Notes under the pieces: generated by a model
Database searches by the model: none
What the model saw: only the letters and a program-made list of their open reading frames with translations
What the model was told of the DNA's origin: nothing
Source: Litomosoides sigmodontis
Lineage: Eukaryota; Nematoda; Chromadorea; Rhabditida; Onchocercidae
DNA: 64,000 nucleotides
Direction of reading: 5' to 3'
Assembly: GCA_963070105.1 (NCBI GenBank)
Contig: OY718805.1
Location: forward strand, 6,010,001 to 6,074,000
Shown: positions 1 through 12,088 of the stretch, one piece after another
Layout: each line of letters starts with the position of its first letter
How positions within the stretch are numbered: the first letter of the stretch is position 1
Made by a program: the position numbers and the translations under genes

Positions 1-1139
1 ATTTATGAAAAGTCAGTGCTTTCCATTCAGCTTCAGCCTTTCTTATTATAGACTGTAGGTCAGTTGTCTCTTGAACAGCACCCAATTCTATAGTTTTTTT
101 TAAGAATATGAGAGAGTCTTAATAAAGAAAGTAAAAGAAAAGGGAGTTTTATATATAAAACGACTAGTTGACGATATTGCCTTTAGATTTATATTTTTTT
201 ATTGGGATTACTAGTTGTAGTTTTATCAAAATTTAGGCAGTAATCCCGGTGTTTGAATCATGCTAGCATAATGAATTAATCTTGTACTAGCACGAAGTCA
301 TGTTTAAGTTGATCTTTTTTGATTTTATTGTGGCCTTGTAGTTATTTTTGTGGAAGTGTTAATTCGATTTTATATTCGCAGAAAATATTTTCAGGTTGCT
401 GCTTGAAACGAACTTATATTTTATATTTCGTTTATATGCTGCGATCTTTGTCGATTAATTTCGTAAATGAATTCCTTTAAATAACTTGTGATTGTCTGGT
501 TAATCAACATAGATTCATGTTATTTTTTTGTGAGCCTAATGCAACGTATCAATTTGAATATATCAAGTCCTGAATAATTGTATATCTTCAATTCTCAGTA
601 AACCTTTGTAGTTTTTTAGCCGATCAAAATCATCTGTTGCTCAAAATTAGTTTCTTAATAGGAATAGGAGCAGATCAGTAAAGCCGAATGTAGTAATCTG
701 CATTTAGCGTAATTCTAATTATTTATTGGATTACGAAGTTGTATATTTTTTATCTAATTAACTGGCTTGTTAAATTTCAGTGATTTGCTTCATTTAAGTT
801 TAAATTGAGCTTCTGATAACATCAGAAGTGCTCTTTGCTGTGTGTACTTGATATATTATGAAATTTTCTTACCTCATTGCGGAAGTACGGTTGTTTTTGG
901 CGTATTTTATATTTTCCTTTCTGTTAGTCAAATTGTATTATTTTTATTCTGTTTGTTTCTGTTATCTTACAAATGTCAATAAACACTGTGTGTTCTATGA
1001 ATTACGCAAAGTAGATTACTTAGCACTTTCTCCAGCAAGGAGGTTACTGAAAATTCTTTGTAAAATTGCGAACTTTCCGATTTAAAACTGCATAAGTGCC
1101 TGGAGAAACGCTTGTTGACATCTTGTTAGTGTAATCTTC
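1..1139. other. AT-rich stretch, no supported gene
   Basis: I see no exon with both good splice signals and protein similarity here. The longest reading frame (858-1085, +) starts with ATG and encodes a 75-residue, mostly hydrophobic and aromatic peptide. That composition is what chance translation of T-rich DNA gives, so I do not call it a gene. Confidence 0.5.
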
Positions 1140-1393
1140 ATGAACGGGTTTCTTGAAGACAGTGAACCTAACGAAGTATTAGCTGTTACGTTCAAGTTCA
1201 GATACTTCCCAATCTTTCAAGTATCGAAGTGAATAATCAGCTAGACATGGGTACAAATGTGGCGAAATAATTGATGTGCCCACCTATTCACAAATACGAC
1301 AACTTTACATGGTTTTTCTCAGTGTAGTGATTTTACAGTGGAAGTTGAGATGGGGCAAACTTATAAGCACAGATATTTTAAAGAAAACTTACA
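1140..1393 (+). CDS. Possible two-exon small gene or 5' exons, unidentified
   Basis: A reading frame opens with ATG at 1140 (MNGFLEDSEPNEVLAVTFKF...) and stays open to a possible donor GTATCG at about 1221. After an intron of about 100 bases, a TTTTTCTCAG acceptor ends near 1320. From there the frame continues (CSDFTVEVEMGQTYKHRYFK...) to a TGA near 1393. The two pieces join in phase and would give about 51 residues. No family is recognised. It could be the 5' part of the candidate gene further downstream on the same strand, with the stop avoided by other splicing, or it could be chance. Weak call. Confidence 0.2.
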
Positions 1394-2635
1394 ATGAGTG
1401 CTGGCCAACTTTCTGGAACATTCTTCACTTGCTGTCGCAGAACATCATGCATGTTCGGCTTTATCTTAAAATTTATCTTAGAAAACCTATTATTAGTGCA
1501 CAGCGTAATAATTTTAATAAGTGTTTTTCGTGATTTCTTGATAAATGCGAAGAGGAGGAGCACTTATGATTAAAATACTGATCTGATGAAAGTAATAAAA
1601 CTTCTCCACCAAAAGGAACATATTCGATTGCTTGGTCCAAGAAAATTTCCAAAAACGTCGCAATTAAAATTATTGATATGCGATCAGTCAAACTAATAAT
1701 GAATGGTAGAATTAAAAAATAATGCTATACCTGTCTACTCCTCTTATTTTGTGCACGTAAATTGAATTAATGTAAAAATGAATCCATCGTATGACAGAGT
1801 TATCAAAATTGTAACAATAAAGGAAGTTTTTCCGATAACAGTTTACTTTGAGTAACGATAGTGCTTGCTGTAAGTTTTGCTAAGATCAACAGATTTAAAT
1901 TATCTACGAAGTGAACTATCAGAGTTATTTTTGCTGTGCATTCAGACCACAGGCAGATTTGATAATTCGCTTCCCCCACGAGAATTGCAAGTTTTACCAA
2001 TGCTCAAGCATCCAAACATTATTGAAATTTGTTAGGTTTTTTCTCCAAGTCTTTTTTAATTACAAAAATGAGATATGTAGGCGCTTATGTTTTATATAAA
2101 TTTATTTCTGGAATATTTTTCGGGCCACCAAACTTTTTATTGCAAATATTCTAGAAAAACAAAGACAAATGTATTTCTATAAAAAACTGTAAGCTTATTA
2201 ATTTTTAAAAATTTGCAGATAATCAACTGTAGTCCAACTGTTTGCATTATTCAAGAGTATTGCTTGCAGATCGGAACCTTACAGGGGCTTCTCCGTTGAT
2301 TGATGGTGCGCGTACTATTCGTGCTTGATGCCATATGATAATCAAAATCTGCGCGGAATGCTCTGCAGCACAAGTATGCTTTATCGGATTACAGCGGAAA
2401 ATTGTAACCGATAACTTGTGAGTTATGAACAACATTTTATTAATCCGACAGTGGATGCTTCAGATGCAAAAGTTCCCGACTTCCTGATCTGACTGCTTAA
2501 TTTTAGCGGCGTGGATTATTCATTTATTCAATTCTTTCACATTTCGCTAGGACATTATTCTTCATGTCATCGATTGAAGGAATGTGACGTTGGGTAACTA
2601 AATTAGTGATTTCAAAGCAATTCGTATTTTTCAGA

Positions 2636-3100
2636 CTGCCATTCCCTAGCCTACTACTAACATCAATAAGTGAAGAAGTAAAAACTCTCATTTACGATAT
2701 ATTACATCCAGTACCAAGGCAGCACAAGCAATGCTTGGATATCATTTTTTGGCTTGCTAACACTCAGTACAAATTTCGAACAAGGAACAATTGTGGTGAA
2801 GATGATTTACCAGAGTTTCTATAATTCTTCGATAAAAAATAGAAAAAATTTTCAAAAATTAATTATTGCTTCTTTTCAGCTATACCGCTTATACCTCTTC
2901 ATTATTTTCAATTAAATGAATCATATGGTGTTCATTTTAACCATTTGTATTATATGCGTTTGGTTGCTCTATGTTCTCACTTTCTTCCAAACTTGTTAGA
3001 ACGTCCGTCATCTGAAGTTGCTGAAATTTATCTCACATTGAGGAAAGTTTATTGGAAACTGACAAATAACCGTCCTAAGAATTTTAGGATGGCTATCATT
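2636..3100 (+). CDS. RhoGAP-like domain exons of a partial gene
   Basis: Exon one follows a TTTTTCAG acceptor and reads from 2636 (LPFPSLLLTSISEEVKTLIY..., then HPVPRQHKQCLDIIFWLANT). It can leave at a GTGAAG donor near 2797 in phase 1. The next exon follows a CTTTTCAG acceptor at 2879 and reads in the matching phase, with RLVALCSHFLPNLLERPSSE in the middle, up to a possible donor near 3045. The pattern of an amphipathic helix pair ('SEEVKTLIYDIL...RQHKQCLDIIFWLA') followed by 'N...LVAL...F.PNLLERP' resembles the second half of RhoGAP domains, including divergent ones such as DEPDC1/LET-99. The arginine-finger exon was not found convincingly: a candidate ending in TLQGLLR lies at 2219-2287. 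Start, end and the remaining exons are unknown. Coding status is fairly likely; the family call is tentative. Confidence 0.4.
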
Positions 3101-4242
3101 TACACATCTTTTTACACATCGAAATTATTCATGCATCTCACACTTTTCTTAAATTGCTGCCGCTGTTGAATGTAATCCGTCGCTGTACAGGAATGAATGA
3201 GTTAAAAGTTAAACGCTTTCAATCATTTTAGAAGACGAAAATTTTGCGAACCTCACTGTCAGCATAAATTATTTGACTACCAGTAATCAGACTTAAGGCA
3301 GGAATTGAACCTGTCGTCAAAGTAATAATTATGAAATTTGAATACTTTCATACGAAATGTTGGACCGAAGAATGCGTGAATTCTGTAATGAAATCACCTT
3401 TAAATTGCTTTCAACGTTGCGTATTTTTCTCTTTCACACTTTCTTTTCCAGTTCGTTCATTTTCGTCTTCAACATTTGTGAGCTGTACCGAAAAAAAAGT
3501 CAGCTTAGCGGCATTACACTGAGCAATGCATTTATTCTGTTTGAGAAATTAAAACAATATTCAAATTAGTTCCATTTATTAGCAGGGAATGAATAACCAA
3601 CTAAAAATTGAACTTACGCTATTTCTTGATAGTCTTCTTTAAGCCTATGAATACCTCTTTTGCGGCTAAATTGAATTAATTTCAATAGAAATTTTTGCTT
3701 TTCTGTGGATAATACTAAAATCAGTGAAAAATTTTGAGAATGCGAAATGGCTCACACCTCTTTTTTTTTTTAAATAATTTTTACAAACTTAAAATCTAGA
3801 AATGATCTTACCCTAAATAAGTTCTCACATTACAAATGATCCAAAGGAGGCATAAAACCATCCATATGCTAACTGTCACATATATTTGAATTTTATTCGC
3901 TACCAAAATATCTCGCCGTCGGATCTAAATTTAAATAAACTGTTTTGTGAATAGTTAAATTTAAGATAATTTAGCGCAGCATTAAAATATTGCGGTTAAT
4001 TTTGATGTAGTTGCAAATAGAAATGGCCCGGTGAAAAGGCAAAGAGTAGCAATAAACAATTTTCCATTTTTTTTCAAGAATTTTCATCTTTTCCTAAAAT
4101 GGAATAAATCACGGATTTTGCATTTTCATACTGTCATCAATAATTTCTAATCATTAATATTTCATAAATGTTGGTAAACAGGTCGGATGAATGAGTACAA
4201 GCGCTATGAGGGACAATACCAACAGCGTTATTTTCTAGTCTT
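3101..4242. other. No clear gene; possible 3' exon near 3.4-3.5 kb
   Basis: A TTTCTTTTCCAG acceptor at about 3451 is followed by a frame (RSFSSSTFVSCTEKKVSLAA...) ending in TGA at about 3522. This could be a last exon of the + strand gene upstream. It has no similarity support. The rest is AT-rich, with a poly-T run near 3763 and no coding signal that I can see. Confidence 0.25.
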
Positions 4243-5213
4243 TCACTCATCTTCTTCATCATCTCCCCAACCACTTCGAACTCCCTGGAAATTATGAAAA
4301 TCTGTGAGGAGTGGTAGACGAATGGTAGACGCAGTACACACTGATAATCAGATGTTGCACAGACTGTTTCGGTGATGAAGTTTCAGTTCGTTCTCTCGTT
4401 TCAGTGTTGTGATGATGTTCAGGTGGCTCATCTACCGCTCCTACTATCAGCGTCAATGAAAGCAGTGCCATTTCCATCAACATTATCATTACCATCTGCA
4501 GAATTTCAAATTTAAATTCCGATTTCTACAAGAAATTCCGGAATATCACTGCTTACTTCCATTCTCTTCGTTTATCACTTACTGCTCAAATCATGCTAAA
4601 GTAGGGATATGTTAGACCAAACCTATTTTTATTGATCGTAAAAGAAAATAGACAGATGTCAGTGCTTGAGAAGGAAGCAATGAATACTTGATAGTCTTTA
4701 GCAGTTAGGTCTTTAAATTTGCTTAGAAAAATTATGCAAATTAAATTAGAAAAGAGGGATTTGAATTTGAAAAAACTCGTCGTAGGCGTATATATTGTGC
4801 AAACGAGTGCCATCTATATAATTCAATGAAGTACTTTATCATTGGTTTTTTTGTGTATTTATTTCTGAATAGCTAAGAGATTTTATGGGTGCTTGACATT
4901 TAGACCAACTGGGGAAAAAGGCGACGAGAAAAGGAGGATAATCTAAAAGTCCCATAAATTTATCCTTTAGAGATGACTAAATCTTTTGAAACTAGATGCC
5001 CATCATCCGGTTTCTACGTGTACATCATGCCTGAATCCTTCTATGTTTCAGTTTAATCTGGTAATAAATTTGTTTTCGAATTAAATTGAATATAATATCG
5101 TTTGCGTTAGAATTAGATGATTTAATGGTAGCACTTACTGTACGGCATGTTATGATAACATTTAAGTGTTCACATCCAAAATGTTCGAATATCTCACTGT
5201 CGGCTTCTTTCAA
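4243..5213 (-). CDS. Possible exons of an uncharacterised gene
   Basis: Three short stretches on the - strand look exon-like but cannot be joined with confidence. (1) About 5213-5135 reads KEADSEIFEHFGCEHLNVII and ends at a good GTAAGTG donor. (2) About 4498-4442 follows TTCTGCAG, reads GNDNVDGNGTAFIDADSRSG and ends at GTAGAT. (3) 4284-4243 follows TTTCCAG and reads GVRSGWGDDEEDE then TGA, an acidic tail typical of a protein C-terminus. They lie just downstream of the transporter's stop codon at 5641, so they are not part of it. No family is recognised. Confidence 0.2.
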
Positions 5214-5640
5214 TCTTCATTACAGCACAAGATTTTTAATTTAAATTGTAGAAAACGAAGCAGTTAATATTTTAATATCATTTAGTGCAGATCATACATA
5301 TATGATCCAATGCCATCATACTTCATGATGACACGACAAGTATGAAACAGAGCTTTCTGCTTTTATTATTTCAATGTTAAATGTAACGGGTGATTTTATA
5401 TAGCTTCATTGTTAATCTCTACTAGCACCCTTTTCGAGGTGTGTTATTGTCAGTTGAACGGTTTGAAAATCATTTGAACGTTCGAGTGAGAAAAAAATTT
5501 GCAACTTACTACGAACCCACATGTAATAATGTCTTTGGTACAGGAGATGAAATACAGAGTGCAACAAAATTATAAAAAATATCATCATCAACATAAACCT
5601 TCTACGTTAATCATCTTCATCTCTATACAGTAATAATTAT

Positions 5641-8600
5641 CTAATGTCTTCCATCAAGTGCATCCAAATATTTATAGTCAATTAGTCGTGGTATCAGCAA
5701 GTGTCTGCAATAATCAACGATGACGCGCGTGGTAAACGTCAGAAACGAAATTGCACGTTAATTAGAAAGAAGGTAGTTTACCTGATAGGTAAGAAGAAGA
5801 AACAGACGATGGGAAAAACCATTTCAATAAACGGGTAGGGTGAAAATCCGAATGCGCAAAGTAATAAAAGCTGTGCAAGCTGACAGGCAGTAAATAAGTG
5901 TACTTTTCGCTGAGGAACTTTCCTGATGTAATGAGTAGGCGGATAGGCTTGCTGAAAAGCGTTTTTTCAAAGAATAAAAATTTCCAAGAGATAAGTTATG
6001 CATATATCAGTAGCCAAAAGTCTGCTAATAAAGCAAGATCTCTTAAAGTAACAAGAAATTTGAATTAATCTTATTCACTTCTAGCATTCCTTATCACTTC
6101 ATTATCTTATCAGAGAAAAAATAGTCACCTGTTCAGTAATAAGTAATAATAATCGTTCGAACATTTCATTACCAGCCAAAGAGGTAAGTGCCATGTATAA
6201 GAATAAACCATGCAATACGGATGTCGGTATCCATTGAAGAGGATACGGTAAGAGTGTAAATGTTGAGATTAATATCAGTAAATGTGCTATCAATGTAGCT
6301 AGCCGTGTCTCGCGTACATTCATTATTCTAAAATCAATTAATTTTTTTCGGTTAACTTTTGAGAATACTTTGAAAGTCGAGAAAGCCTTCGGTATTTTTG
6401 GAAAACAGTCTGATATGGAGGACGAATAGATTAAATGAGTACACTTCGTGGACGTGTCCTTGCAGCACTCGTTCTTCCACATCAGCAAGTGCGCGCAAAT
6501 GCAATGGCGAATGCGGCAATGCACCATGCATCCATGGCAAACCCATTATTGATAGGAAACAATTTAGTATCGCAACAACAAACAAATCCAGATTTTGAGC
6601 TGGACCCTTTTTTAATCTGAAATAGAGTACAGATCTTGAGGTGCTGCAGTGAATTTCCAATTAGTTTTTAATCAATGATGATACCAATGATAATTCACTC
6701 CTAACAGTACGATAGACAGTTTCAGCTCACTGAATGGTTAACAAGCAGCACAAGAGCTAAAGCTAAAGAAGTCGTGCCACCTGCAACATGCTTTATGCTA
6801 TCATTACTTTTCCCTGAAGAGATTCACTCAACTTAAATATTAAAGGCACGAACTTGTTCTGTGGATTATTTACAATAGCTGAGGTGATATTTTGGTCAAT
6901 GAAGAAAAGAAAAGATAATGAGAAGCCAAGGAGCAAGCATACGAAATAGCCCTGCCACGGTAATGAGAACACTGGCGCAACAGAGAATGTCACTACATTG
7001 GTGCGCATTTTGAACTTGTCCTCTGCAAAATAATTTATCATTTCATTTCACAATGTAAATCCTGAATTCGTCAAAACAACTCCTGAAACTCTGTCCATGA
7101 AAGCACTGAGAAGCTTTCAGCTCTAGCGATAGGCTTTCTTTTCCAGTAATATAATCAATAATGACAACTGAAATTATTTTAAAATCAATTTCAAATCAGA
7201 TATATGTAACAATGAATTGCTACTAACTTTCAATATCATAAAAGCAGTAAGCACCCGTAAACGACATGATGAGAACTGAGGCAGGAAGTGCATAATCAGC
7301 TAGCCATTCACGACGTGACCGCGTCAAGTAAGGCGTCTTCCTAAAAAAAATTGTTCCACTGAAAATTTTAGTGCTTAAATTTAATGCACCCACACCAACA
7401 CTCTGCCTATTGATGCGCAGTAACGTTTACAATAACCACCAGAAACAGCTCTGAGAAATAGTCCTCAAATAGATAATCAACTATTGTGCTCTAACTGTTT
7501 CCGAAGATGTATTTAAACGAGTGAAAATAAAGTTCAATGAGAAATTAATTGTTGTAACGAGCAAAATTCAACCTAACATATATAACTTACCTAAAATTAT
7601 ATAAAAAAAGGCCAAGCCACAATGTACCAAACATAAGAAGCATATATAAAATTGAAGTGTCTCGATGGCAAAGCTCGTCGTACATCTAAAAGACAAATTC
7701 ATGAAATTGATAGGACTGCTTCAATTTTGATCAAAAGAAAAGGATCGGGTTAGTTCGTACTTGTAGTGGTGCACTCGTTTCCACTATGTCAACAACAGAG
7801 GAGAGTGACGTCGAATTTGAACGAGGGGAAGGCAACACGTCGCCGTCAATACTTTCCTTCTTCCGTACATTCGCACTATAACAATTGTGATAGTTTTTCT
7901 TGAAACCTGAAAGTTAATCCTTCCTGTTTTGTTCTAGCAGAAAGCGAAGAAAGACAATAAGCTGCCGAATCTTCCACTTACATATATGTTGAATTCAAAC
8001 TTGCTGTTACATTATTAAGTCATTCTACCATCGATTTTTAAGTCAATTTTTTTCAGAGTGTGAATTTGTTGATGCGAACCGCTATGTATGTTTAGCATTT
8101 GCTTCATTATTACTTCCTAGTTGGCATCATTTCTTTAAAGGATAGAGTCCCCTCGAGAGTCCTGGCGAGGATGATGTCAGTTAGCTCGGCTCGTAGCATC
8201 TGTGTGGTTATCATTTTGTGCCAGCTCATAATTACACTTTCAAGAGCTTCCGCATTTAGTTTTTATTACTGCAAGCTAAATGCCATCAATATTATGCTAT
8301 TAACAGGTTCCTCATAATTTTGCCAACTTCGGATTTTGCTGAATTTATTTTTTTAATTAACTGTGATAGATAATGGTAGATCTTCGTTCCAACTATCAAA
8401 ACAATCATTCGCTGCCCTTCTCAGCTAACCTTCATCTCTTCACGGATTTTTATTTTCCATGCAAATCTCATATTTGTTAAATGATTTCTCGAAAATTTTC
8501 AACTTTCAGCTAAAAAACGGAATAAAAAGGCCCAAACTGACTTGAGTGCAGCGCCCGTATACTTTCCACAGTAAAGGCTATTGCAATAAACAGCGAAAAC

Positions 8601-11600
8601 ATTTCTTCGGCAGATCTGTAAAATAACTGAGAAAACATAGAAAGCGCAGTTGCTTTCAGCGAATTTCATTCTACTTAATAATAATAATAATAATAATAGA
8701 AAAAGCACTCATTTATGTATGCAATCCAATGATTGAAATGAATGAAAAGCAAATGAAACTGACTGTGTTTGCAGGAAAGGAACGATTTTTACCAATATGG
8801 ATTTGTTATATATGTATGTTTCATGTTCTGATTCAATTTTGAGTAAAGCAATGAAATTTTTTAGTTGATAAAGCAAACCTTGTAGCTAATTTCATTAAGC
8901 TGCACATATCAGTAGATGCATAAAGGATGAGGAAAAGTTGGCACCACAATCCGACGCATGCATACATTGCAAAGAAATCATAGCCCAGTTCCTCTGCTAT
9001 TTTGTATATCACTGCAATTTCAATTATACAAGAGGGATGTCTCGTTGATAAGCAAAAAGTATCACAAGATATAGTAATTAAAAAATGATTTTTAACATTA
9101 AAGAATTTAAACAAGTGCAGTACCTTTAATATATATTGCTAGTGGTACTGTGGTCAGCAATATGATCATGGGTTGGCCACCAAATATTGCAAAAAATATT
9201 CCACCGAGTGCTTGAGCAATAATTACTTTACGTACATCTCAAAAAACAAGAAGTATGAGCGGAAGTTTCAAATTGAATGAGTCATAATTAATGTAAAAAA
9301 GCGTCAAATTAAAACGCCAAAAATTTTCCAAACAATCTGCATGTATCGCTCGCTCGCTATCTGTCTTCTGAGCATACAAATGTTGGAAAAGTTTTTTCTA
9401 AAAAAAAATTTCCTAAAAAAATAGTTAATTTAATACAAAATATTCTTATAAAGTTGAGCAAAAAAAGACGAAACTTACTGATACTCCCATTTGTGTTATC
9501 ATCATTCAAAACGCCGAAAGCAATTGCTGGCAGAAGACAAGCAAAGTACAAGAATACTATCGAGCTGAATAATTTTTGGATTGTTTTCGAGCCACGCAAG
9601 CCTGGATTAAATTAAATTAGTGACGTGCGGAGAGGAAAAGAAAATTAAGAAGTGAAGGGATGTATTTGAAATGAACTAACTAACCATCCAGGTAGTCAGA
9701 AGAGTAGTGTTTGATACGCCGAAGAAAATCATTATTAAGTCCACGAAATAGATACCACTTTCCGGGACCAAACTAAAACACAACATCACTCTATTTCTTA
9801 ATTACGTGAAGCTACCACTGATAGTCCACACTATGCACTCTTTCATAAGTTAAATTGAAATATGCGGTTGCAAATGAACAGGCAAGTAAGAGCGATCGAT
9901 CAATCAGTATTGACAACCGGAAAGCAATTTGATGAAATTGAACTAACTAATTGTTCCTTAGCTTGACTGAAATGAATTGAGGTTTTTCTTTCTCTCCACT
10001 CGTTCTGATCCACCGCTAATTCTTTCGCTGCTGATAGTAATGTCGATCTGAGAAAAGATCAAATTTCACTCAATAAGTGAAAATAAAGCAGTGGAAAGTT
10101 TACATTTTATGTGGAGCATTTGTTGAGGTAAGTAACACTCACTTTGAGAATTGTGTTCTACTTGACGTACGCAGACGTAAAGTAATGCTTAAAAGGTTTC
10201 ATATTTATAGTTAGCATGGAATTTACTTTGAATTGCAAGAATTTCTGTCTGCGCTTCTGGAAGCGATAGTCAAGAAGCCGATATTCTTCACAACACGAGT
10301 GAGACACAGCTAATGGAAATTTTTACAAATTTTAGAATTTCTCCTCATTTGTGTGTAAAAGAATTTAATCTTTGCTCATTAAATATTGGAATTTAATACT
10401 TACCTAAACTGATCAACAGTTTGTGCCATAACAAGTCGTTGTCTGATATCCATATCTGCAAAAAGTGTCGCAAACGTTCGCGTCGTTTCAAGTGCTGTTT
10501 TCGTGCCTTTCTAAAATACGTGTAATTTATGAATAATTTATGTGTAACAATAATTTTAAATTATGTAGAATTTTGTGAGCAAAAAAACACCGATAAAATT
10601 TAAATTTTAACAAACTCCAGAGAATTTAACGTTTACTTGGAGAAATAAAGGCAAAGCATCACTATGCTAATTTCTTTGTTTGATACATTTTACTTTTTAT
10701 GAAGCGTTAGGTAACTGAAATTAGCAATGAAGTGCAATTACTTCGCTAACATCAAGTAACAAACTGAGGTTAAATGGTACCGCTCGTGAAGGAGCAATAA
10801 CAATGATGATAAATCGAAGGTCTTGCATTGTGCGGCCCAAATTGGTGGGATGACTGAGTCGAGCAATTGCTACATACCTATGTTGCACTGTGCTTAACAT
10901 GCACCTGAAAATTTTCGAAATATTTTATTTTTTGATAAAATTAATTTTTAATCGACTTTACAGAGTTATGTGGAATTACAGATTTTAATGCTAAAATTAG
11001 CCATCCAAAAATTTCTACAGTATAATGAAGTCTTTTTGAAAAAGACTTCCATTTTAGTGCGAATATAAAAACTGAAGTCATGAAACTTCACAACGGCGAC
11101 TCTTGCAATTAAAAAAAAACGAATGTTTATTTTATACATTGGTTAACTAATCAAATGTAAAAAACAAATGTACAAAATTGATTGTATCTCTTACAGGGCA
11201 CAAATCCATGACTGATCGTAATCAAAGGTACCACCAACTGTACCTGTTGTGCAGATACTTTGCACCGTTCGGCTCAATATATGAACTGTAATTAATGCAT
11301 TTATTTAGATAAAGTAATGTTATGATTTGCATAACATACCAATACAGCAGTTAAGAAAATTCCTAACATTGATTTCCAGTATCTTGCGTGAAAAGCACCG
11401 ATCGAACTTGCTCGCTGGTGAATTCTGGTTCTTGGATGTCCATTTCATGAATTATTCTAAAAATATTGTTCACAATAGTTATGGTGCATATCATTTCTGC
11501 AAGACAGTATCAATTGCAGACTGAAATGTTCAGTGCCATTTTCTAAAGATGACATTTGTCATTTAAGGCATCTGATAAACAGCTAAATCGTGAAATGAAA

Positions 11601-12088
11601 TTTTACGAATTTTCCAAAAATGAAGCATTTGTCTATATTTTGTTCCTAATTCTATTGAGAAGAATGGGTAGTTTTTTGAGAAATAATACTTGCGATGAGA
11701 TCTTTCTCGTATATATTTCCCGTGGGATGAAAAGAAAAATTTTGTCGGGGAAAATTATCAAATTGAAAGGCTTAAATTTTGCTCATGCATACTTTGCAAA
11801 AATCTCTTCCAGTGAAGTTTCTTGCAAATCCAGGAGAAGGACTGATTTATTGAGCAAATGATCGATATCCATCGTTGCCCGAATTTCTGATCCAAAATCT
11901 TTCATTGGAATTTTCTCGTGCTTCGAGTACATTAACGTTACATTGTCGTATTCATCTGAAATGTATGAAAAATCTTCCTTGCAAAAAGATTCCAAATAAA
12001 CCAGAAAAACTCCATATGATTTCATAGAAAGTGTGTAACTTACGCAATCGTTCAAGTTGCAATTTTTCAACTAATTTAAGTCCTTGGA
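5641..12088 (-). CDS. SLC4A11/BTR1-like transporter, core exons
   Basis: Membrane transporter of the SLC4 family. SLC4A11 proteins move H+/OH-, and reported substrates include ammonia and borate; they act in the plasma membrane. Twenty exons chain in phase: 12088-12044, 11955-11793, 11456-11368, 11285-11195, 10904-10781, 10510-10404, 10047-9948, 9772-9685, 9601-9479, 9237-9124, 9011-8879, 8615-8563, 7906-7761, 7685-7591, 7340-7228, 7022-6854, 6616-6443, 6327-6129, 5951-5782, 5704-5641 (786 codons plus TAG). The N-terminal cytoplasmic domain shows [20 protein letters not shown]. The membrane part shows [57 protein letters not shown] and [15 protein letters not shown]. The tail is [13 protein letters not shown]...[10 protein letters not shown]. 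HSPLHxRAL and PPTHYIR-VPQRK fit SLC4A11 rather than the anion exchangers or Na-bicarbonate cotransporters. Family call secure; a few splice sites (GAG or AAG acceptors) are unusual. Confidence 0.92.

Noticed and set aside
3297..3330. B-box match (GGTTCAATTCC, - strand) with a 4-bp stem, suggesting a tRNA
   Set aside because: No anticodon arm, D arm or acceptor stem could be folded around it.
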